Shown here: one piece after another, positions 59,463 to 64,000 of the stretch | Layout of the letters: every line of letters begins with the position of its first letter | Numbering within the stretch: the first letter of the stretch is position 1 | Source: Dyadobacter sp. CY356 | Lineage (GTDB): Bacteria > Bacteroidota > Bacteroidia > Cytophagales > Spirosomataceae | Assembly: GCF_021440195.1 (NCBI RefSeq) | Contig: NZ_JAJTSZ010000011.1 | Location: 124,001-188,000, forward strand | Reading direction: 5' to 3' | Length of the DNA stretch: 64,000 nt | Program-made: the position numbers and the translations under genes | Notes under the pieces: model-generated | Database searches by the model: none | What the model saw: only the letters and a program-made list of their open reading frames with translations | What the model was told of the DNA's origin: nothing

Positions 59463-60173
59463 TCAATCCAGATCTCCAAGCTGTGGTCTTATCAAAATTT
59501 CTTCCAAAACTGCTCTTGGAGAGAGCAAATAAGCTCCCCAGATCGTTTCTGCAACGTCTTTCGGATCAATAAATCTTTCCTGGGGAAGATCAGTTCCTTG
59601 CCAGCTATCTGTTAAAGTTGCACCAGGAAGTACAGCGGTAACTTTTACACCATGCGGTTTCATTTCCTCACGCAGCACTTTTGTCATGCCGTATAAGGCA
59701 AATTTTGATATGCAATAAGAACCTCCGTTTGGATATGCTGTAATACTTGCGGTTGAACAGATTGTAAAAATATGACCTTTTTTAGATTTTATCATTTTGT
59801 CAATTACACCACGCGTCAAATGATAAGCACTGTAAAGATTTGTTTCCATCGTTTTTTCCAGCGTACCTTCCTCTTCGTTATGGATCTGTCCGGGAATAAA
59901 TACGCCGGTATTATTGATCAGCACATCAATCGGACGCTGCATATTTTTTATAAAACCGATAAAACTGTCAAGTTCGGGACGCAGCGATAAATCTGCTTTC
60001 TGAAAAAAAACTTCTGAATCAGGAAATTGTGCTTTCATATCACTTTGCAGCGATAAAAGATCGTTTTCGTTCCTCGCGCAGGTAATAACATCAAAACCTT
60101 CAGCCAAAAACCGTTCTATCAATGCCCTTCCAATCCCTTTTGTGCCACCTGTTATTACTACTAATGGATTCAT
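59463..60173 (-). CDS. SDR-family oxidoreductase
   Basis: Short-chain dehydrogenase of 236 aa: VITGGTKGIGRALIERF cofactor site, NNTGVFIPG, catalytic Ser within ICSTAS and YCISKFAL for Tyr and Lys. The ARNE after the second strand suggests NADPH. Substrate unknown. It is only distantly similar to the SDR at 17329-18081 and lies divergent from mlaE, with a 59-bp gap. Confidence 0.88.
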   Translation of the reverse strand: MNPLVVITGGTKGIGRALIERFLAEGFDVITCARNENDLLSLQSDMKAQFPDSEVFFQKADLSLRPELDSFIGFIKNMQRPIDVLINNTGVFIPGQIHNEEEGTLEKTMETNLYSAYHLTRGVIDKMIKSKKGHIFTICSTASITAYPNGGSYCISKFALYGMTKVLREEMKPHGVKVTAVLPGATLTDSWQGTDLPQERFIDPKDVAETIWGAYLLSPRAVLEEILIRPQLGDLD

Positions 60174-60232
60174 TTTTCTATTTGGCTCTTTTTTTGTCTA
60201 ATTTTCCCGAAAATATTGAATACAATTAAGAT

Positions 60233-60964
60233 ATGATGTCGGTAATCGGAAAATACTTTCTTTTTTTAGGATCACTGTTTGGCAAAGGTGAGAAATTGTC
60301 TGTTTACTGGCGGCGTTTTATGGAAGAAAGCGTCGGAATTGGCGTAAGCTCGATTTTTATCGTGGCCATCGTTTCAACATTTATCGGAGCCGTTTCTTGT
60401 ATTCAGACGGCTTATAATCTTGTAAGTCCTATTATTCCTGTTTCTACCGTAGCACTTATTGTACGCGATATGCAGATACTTGAACTGGCACCGACCATCA
60501 CCTGTATCGTGCTTGCAGGAAAAGTGGGCTCCAACATTGCCAGCGAGCTGGGTACAATGCGGATTACTGAACAGATTGATGCCCTGGAAGTTATGGGGAT
60601 AAATTCGTCTTCCTATCTGGTAATGCCCAAGGTGCTGGCTGCCATGTTCACGTTTCCGATGCTGGTAATTCTAGCTGCATTTTTAGGGATTTTTGGCGGA
60701 TATCTGGCGGGAACACTAACGGGTGTGATTACTGAGCGAGATTATTTATATGGTATTCGTGATTCTTTCGTACCCTATAATTTGTTTTTCATGTGTATCA
60801 AACCTTTTGTATTTGGATTTCTGATTGCTACAATTTCTTCCTATCAGGGATTTTTTACTACCGGTGGTGCGTTGGAAGTTGGAAAGGCAAGTACCCAGGC
60901 TGTTACCAATAGCTGTATATCCGTTTTGATTGCAGATTATTTACTGGCGCAGCTATTGTTGTAA
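60233..60964 (+). CDS. mlaE: MlaE-family lipid-asymmetry ABC permease
   Basis: Inner-membrane permease of a phospholipid transporter that maintains outer-membrane asymmetry. The 243-aa product has five or so helices and the diagnostic MlaE block GKVGSNIASELGTMRITEQIDALEVMG. The mlaF ATPase gene follows after 58 bp. No mlaD (MCE) gene is present directly downstream, so the substrate-binding subunit is encoded elsewhere. ATG at 60233 or 60236. Confidence 0.92.
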   Translation: MMSVIGKYFLFLGSLFGKGEKLSVYWRRFMEESVGIGVSSIFIVAIVSTFIGAVSCIQTAYNLVSPIIPVSTVALIVRDMQILELAPTITCIVLAGKVGSNIASELGTMRITEQIDALEVMGINSSSYLVMPKVLAAMFTFPMLVILAAFLGIFGGYLAGTLTGVITERDYLYGIRDSFVPYNLFFMCIKPFVFGFLIATISSYQGFFTTGGALEVGKASTQAVTNSCISVLIADYLLAQLLL

Positions 60965-61022
60965 ATATTAGTGATTATTTTCTTTCCAAATTTTGGAGCA
61001 ATTGAAATTTATTTAGCGGAAA

Positions 61023-61781
61023 ATGATTGAAATAAAAGATATCAATAAAGCATTTAATGGCAAAGCAGTTCTCAAAGGCGTTTCCAGCATTTTTAAGGAA
61101 GGTGAAATAAACCTCATTATTGGTGGAAGCGGTACCGGGAAAAGTGTATTGTTAAAATGTATGATCGGTTTGATCAAACCCGACCAGGGCAATGTGCTTT
61201 ACAACGGGCGTGATTTTTACAATTCAGATAAAGATACGAAACAAGCTATACGCCGGGAAATGGGCGTTTTATTTCAGGGAGGCGCGCTTTTTGACTCTCA
61301 GACAGTTGAGCAGAATGTACGTTTCCCACTCGATATGTTGACTGATATTTCTCCCGCAGAAAAAAAGGAACGTGTCGATTTTTGTCTTCAGCGGGTTGGA
61401 CTCGAAACATCCGGGAAAAGAATGCCTTCTGAAATCAGTGGCGGGATGAAGAAACGTGTGGGCATTGCGCGCGCCATTGTAATGAATCCTAAATATCTTT
61501 TTTGTGATGAACCAAATTCGGGACTGGATCCGCTTACCTCTGTGAAAATTGATGAACTGATCAAGGAAATTACAGAAGAATATAAAATAACAACGGTTAT
61601 CATCACCCATGATATGAACTCGGTAATGGAAATCGGGCAGAACGTGATTTTTCTCTATCAGGGCGATAAATTATGGGAAGGCATTAATTCTGATATCACG
61701 AAAACGACGGTACCGGAACTGAATGAATTTATTTTCGCCAATAAATTACTTCGTGATGCTGCGAAGGAGAATAATTGCTGA
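61023..61781 (+). CDS. mlaF: MlaF-family ABC transporter ATP-binding protein
   Basis: ATPase of the MlaEF complex: 252 aa with Walker A GGSGTGKSVLLK, Q-loop LFQGGALFDSQ, signature ISGGMKKRVGIARA, Walker B YLFCDEPNSGLD and the switch His in IITHDMN. The order mlaE-mlaF and the 58-bp spacing indicate an operon. The gene ends 6 bp before the stop of the convergent flippase gene. Confidence 0.93.
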   Translation: MIEIKDINKAFNGKAVLKGVSSIFKEGEINLIIGGSGTGKSVLLKCMIGLIKPDQGNVLYNGRDFYNSDKDTKQAIRREMGVLFQGGALFDSQTVEQNVRFPLDMLTDISPAEKKERVDFCLQRVGLETSGKRMPSEISGGMKKRVGIARAIVMNPKYLFCDEPNSGLDPLTSVKIDELIKEITEEYKITTVIITHDMNSVMEIGQNVIFLYQGDKLWEGINSDITKTTVPELNEFIFANKLLRDAAKENNC

Positions 61782-61787
61782 TCTGAA

Positions 61788-63305
61788 TCATCTAAGTCCC
61801 AATGCCTTTTGGAAACGCAGTGGTAGCGATTTCCGCTCTGCGAATACCACGATTACACAAAAGAGAATGAAGAAAAGCATATGATAAACTAATCCGGCGG
61901 ATGAATTTGACGGAATTAAATAGGCATCCAGCAATATAAATAAGCTGCCTCCAAAAATGTATCCCAGTGCAGAATTGAGTTGATACGGAATAGGATAATA
62001 TTTTTGCCCATAAAAATAACAAAGCGCGGTCATGACCAGACCGGATGCAGCAAATGCAAATCCACAACCGAGGTAACCTATTTTTGGTACCAACAAGACA
62101 TTAAGCAACACGGTAATACTTGTTCCTGTCAATGTGATGTAGGTACCATACTGAGTTTTATTGGATATCTTAAACCAGGTTGCCAGGTTATAGTATATTC
62201 CTAAAAATAAGAATCCAAGCAAGAGCCAGGGAACTACGGCCAAACCTTCATGGTAAATTTTCTTTCTCAAAAATAATTCTGCCAACAAGTGGAGGTTAAG
62301 GCAAATACCAACCCACATAGTGGCGCAAATGACGATAAACCACTTCATAACTTCTGAAAATACTTCCGGGGCATTTTTATCTTCTGCTTTTGAATAGAAA
62401 AAAGGCTCTGCCGCATATTTAAAAGCTTGTATGGCAAGATTCATGAAAATTGAAAGTTTGAAGCACTGTCCATAAATTCCAATTGCCTGTTTTGTAGTTC
62501 TTTCGGGATAAAAATTTGTGGGAAGTAAATATTGAAGAAAGGTTCTGTCAAAGAGTGTATTGGTTACAGCAGCCAAATTCATGATGAAAAGAGGAAATGC
62601 ATAAACCCAGACAGGCTTTAATAGGGTAGTGTTAAAAACGAATTTGAAGTCGATGAACTCTTTATACAAAAATGCAAAAAATGCCAGATTTGCTAATAAA
62701 TTCGCCAGGATAATATAGCCGACTGCGGTATTGGGACTATAAAATAAATCAACTACCGGTTTGAATACGGCCAGATATTTTTGATCAAAGATGTCACGGC
62801 AGATGATTAGGAAAAAGAAGTTAAGACCAACATTCATAAGAATATTACTCACCTTGGCGGTAACAAACTTCTTGGCCTTTTTTTCAAGACGTAATCGGGC
62901 AAATGGAATTGCAACGATTCCATCAATTGCCATAATTATTGACATCCATCGGACCAATTTAGCTTCCTCAGGATAATCGATTAATCTCGCTACCTCCTCT
63001 GAAAAAAGAAAAATGCTTCCTGAAAATAGAACACTGACCAGTATTACCGCGCTTAAAATGAGATTGTAATATTTTTGGCCATCTTTTTCCTTTCGTGCAT
63101 AATAGAAATAAGCGCTCTCCATACCGAACGTGTAGACCACCATGGATAGGCCGGCATAAGTGTAGAGCTGAACCTGAGAGGCTAACTGTTCGGGTAGAAA
63201 CAATTTTGTATGTAACGGAACAAGCAGGTAATTGAGCATTCTTCCCAAAATGGTACTAACTCCGTACATTACCGTATCACCGGCCAGCTTTTTAAGAACA
63301 CTCAT
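61788..63305 (-). CDS. Polysaccharide flippase, Wzx/MATE-like
   Basis: The 505-aa membrane protein has about 14 predicted helices; its N-terminus (LAGDTVMYGVSTILGRMLNYLLVPLHT) is typical of polysaccharide-biosynthesis flippases of the MOP superfamily. It probably moves a lipid-linked oligosaccharide across the inner membrane. Its substrate cannot be told; glycosyltransferase and gmd genes elsewhere in the window serve surface glycans too. Confidence 0.88.
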   Translation of the reverse strand: MSVLKKLAGDTVMYGVSTILGRMLNYLLVPLHTKLFLPEQLASQVQLYTYAGLSMVVYTFGMESAYFYYARKEKDGQKYYNLILSAVILVSVLFSGSIFLFSEEVARLIDYPEEAKLVRWMSIIMAIDGIVAIPFARLRLEKKAKKFVTAKVSNILMNVGLNFFFLIICRDIFDQKYLAVFKPVVDLFYSPNTAVGYIILANLLANLAFFAFLYKEFIDFKFVFNTTLLKPVWVYAFPLFIMNLAAVTNTLFDRTFLQYLLPTNFYPERTTKQAIGIYGQCFKLSIFMNLAIQAFKYAAEPFFYSKAEDKNAPEVFSEVMKWFIVICATMWVGICLNLHLLAELFLRKKIYHEGLAVVPWLLLGFLFLGIYYNLATWFKISNKTQYGTYITLTGTSITVLLNVLLVPKIGYLGCGFAFAASGLVMTALCYFYGQKYYPIPYQLNSALGYIFGGSLFILLDAYLIPSNSSAGLVYHMLFFILFCVIVVFAERKSLPLRFQKALGLR

Positions 63306-63407
63306 ATACTAATATTTCTTTGGCGGAGATGAGGAGTTTCTTTGTTTGAAATGCTCTCCGGCATACAAATATACGTGAACAGGTACCGTTTTATTGATAT
63401 TTACCAC

Positions 63408-63450
63408 AAAAAAGAACCCTTCTGAATTTTCATTCAAAAGGGTTCTTTTT
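63408..63450. terminator. Terminator of the TetR-family gene
   Basis: AAAAAAGAACCCTT / AAGGGTTCTTTTT stem with a loop of about 16 nt; A and T runs make it symmetrical, and on the minus strand it follows the TetR stop codon. Confidence 0.85.
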
Positions 63451-63461
63451 AAGCAATTTGT

Positions 63462-64000
63462 TTAGGCTACATTAACAATAATGCTTTCAATAACGTTTTT
63501 GATACGTTTCCAGCCTTCGTCCGAATGTAAATCAACATCGATTATTTTTTCACGATAGTCACTTGAAATAGTCAGGTAATAAATACCGGCTGTAAGAAAT
63601 GCCATTAATGCACTGGTATCTTTACAATTTGGCAAGTCACCAATTTTATCAACAATGCGTGTAGCAATCTGATTTCTCGCATCTGACAGCATAGCCTTGC
63701 CCGTGCCGATTTCCCATCTCAAAAGATCACGGGTAGCCTTACGTTCGCGCAAATCGCTCAGAACCGTGTTCATAAGGCTGGTCAATGCCTTTGCACGTTC
63801 TTCGGCCGGGATGTTGCCCATGTTATCTATATAATCGTCTCCCATCGTGGAAACGTATTCTCCTGATTTTACATATTGTTCCATCAAACCATCTACGCTT
63901 TCAAAATATCTGTAAATCAGTACTTTGTTAACTCCGGCTGTTCTGGCAATCAGATTTACCCCAACTTTTTCAGTTCCAAATTGCTCGATGACCTCACCAA
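63462..64000 (-). CDS. TetR-family transcriptional regulator, truncated by the window edge
   Basis: The visible ~178 residues lack the true start. Reading on beyond the apparent start at 63887 to the right edge, the frame continues with GVNLIARTAGVNKVLIYRYFES, a standard TetR helix-turn-helix, so the N-terminal end lies outside the window. The C-terminal ligand domain is all-helical with no recognised ligand site. Its targets may lie beyond the edge. Confidence 0.85.
   Translation of the reverse strand, partial: GEVIEQFGTEKVGVNLIARTAGVNKVLIYRYFESVDGLMEQYVKSGEYVSTMGDDYIDNMGNIPAEERAKALTSLMNTVLSDLRERKATRDLLRWEIGTGKAMLSDARNQIATRIVDKIGDLPNCKDTSALMAFLTAGIYYLTISSDYREKIIDVDLHSDEGWKRIKNVIESIIVNVA

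Overview
The window is a gene-dense chromosomal stretch of a Bacteroidota bacterium. It most resembles the order Cytophagales, family Spirosomataceae; a Dyadobacter-like organism is my inference. The grounds are two proteins ending in type IX secretion (T9SS) sorting domains, several upstream regions carrying the Bacteroidota -7 promoter element TAnnTTTG, Bacteroidota-restricted families (DUF5606, DUF5117/DUF4953-type metalloprotease), few Shine-Dalgarno sequences, and a moderate G+C content judged by eye. I see no rRNA, tRNA, CRISPR array, insertion sequence or prophage.

Layout. 1-8.2 kb is mostly housekeeping: a partial exported protein, kdsA (Kdo for LPS), acpP-fabF-rnc, a small heat-shock protein, a DegP/DegQ-type periplasmic protease, and a pseudouridine synthase with a very long repetitive disordered N-terminus. 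8.6-10.5 kb holds acetoacetyl-CoA synthetase. 10.5-14.6 kb is an accessory locus on the minus strand. It has a lipoprotein with a C-terminal HExxH domain resembling toxin metallopeptidases, followed almost without a gap by a small lipoprotein, a gene remnant, two tandem duplicated outer-membrane-protein-like genes and a second copy of the small lipoprotein, all behind a predicted promoter and structured leader. 14.7-20.1 kb holds regulators (Crp, GntR), a CtpA-type protease, a short-chain dehydrogenase and an MFS exporter. 20.2-20.9 kb is a PIN-domain toxin-antitoxin pair.

21-33 kb returns to core functions: M23 peptidase, large zinc metalloprotease, Ppx/GppA phosphatase, rpsU, a Xer-type recombinase, ppc, MarR, SIMPL and YtxH proteins, nudK, a DeoR regulator and a cupin. 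33-45 kb holds ggt, an ABC permease, an eIF1/SUI1-like factor, a lipid kinase, nhaA, meaB, an M1 aminopeptidase and a FabH-like enzyme. 45-48.5 kb holds a glycosyltransferase translationally coupled to deoC, a DUF5606 protein and the GTPase yihA.

48.9-58.4 kb is rich in cell-surface genes: a P-domain/lysyl-oxidase fusion, a T9SS adhesin-like protein, an exported thioredoxin, gmd, a SPOR lipoprotein, murB and a T9SS sialate-O-acetylesterase-like protein. 58.4-64 kb holds a ROK kinase, a short-chain dehydrogenase, mlaE-mlaF, a Wzx-type flippase and a truncated TetR gene at the edge.

Most convergent gene pairs are separated by clear hairpin terminators, many of them bidirectional. The most unusual items are the metallopeptidase-lipoprotein locus with its leader hairpin, the bacterial lysyl-oxidase fusion, and a 10-bp-phased GTCA/TGAC array between the thioredoxin gene and gmd.
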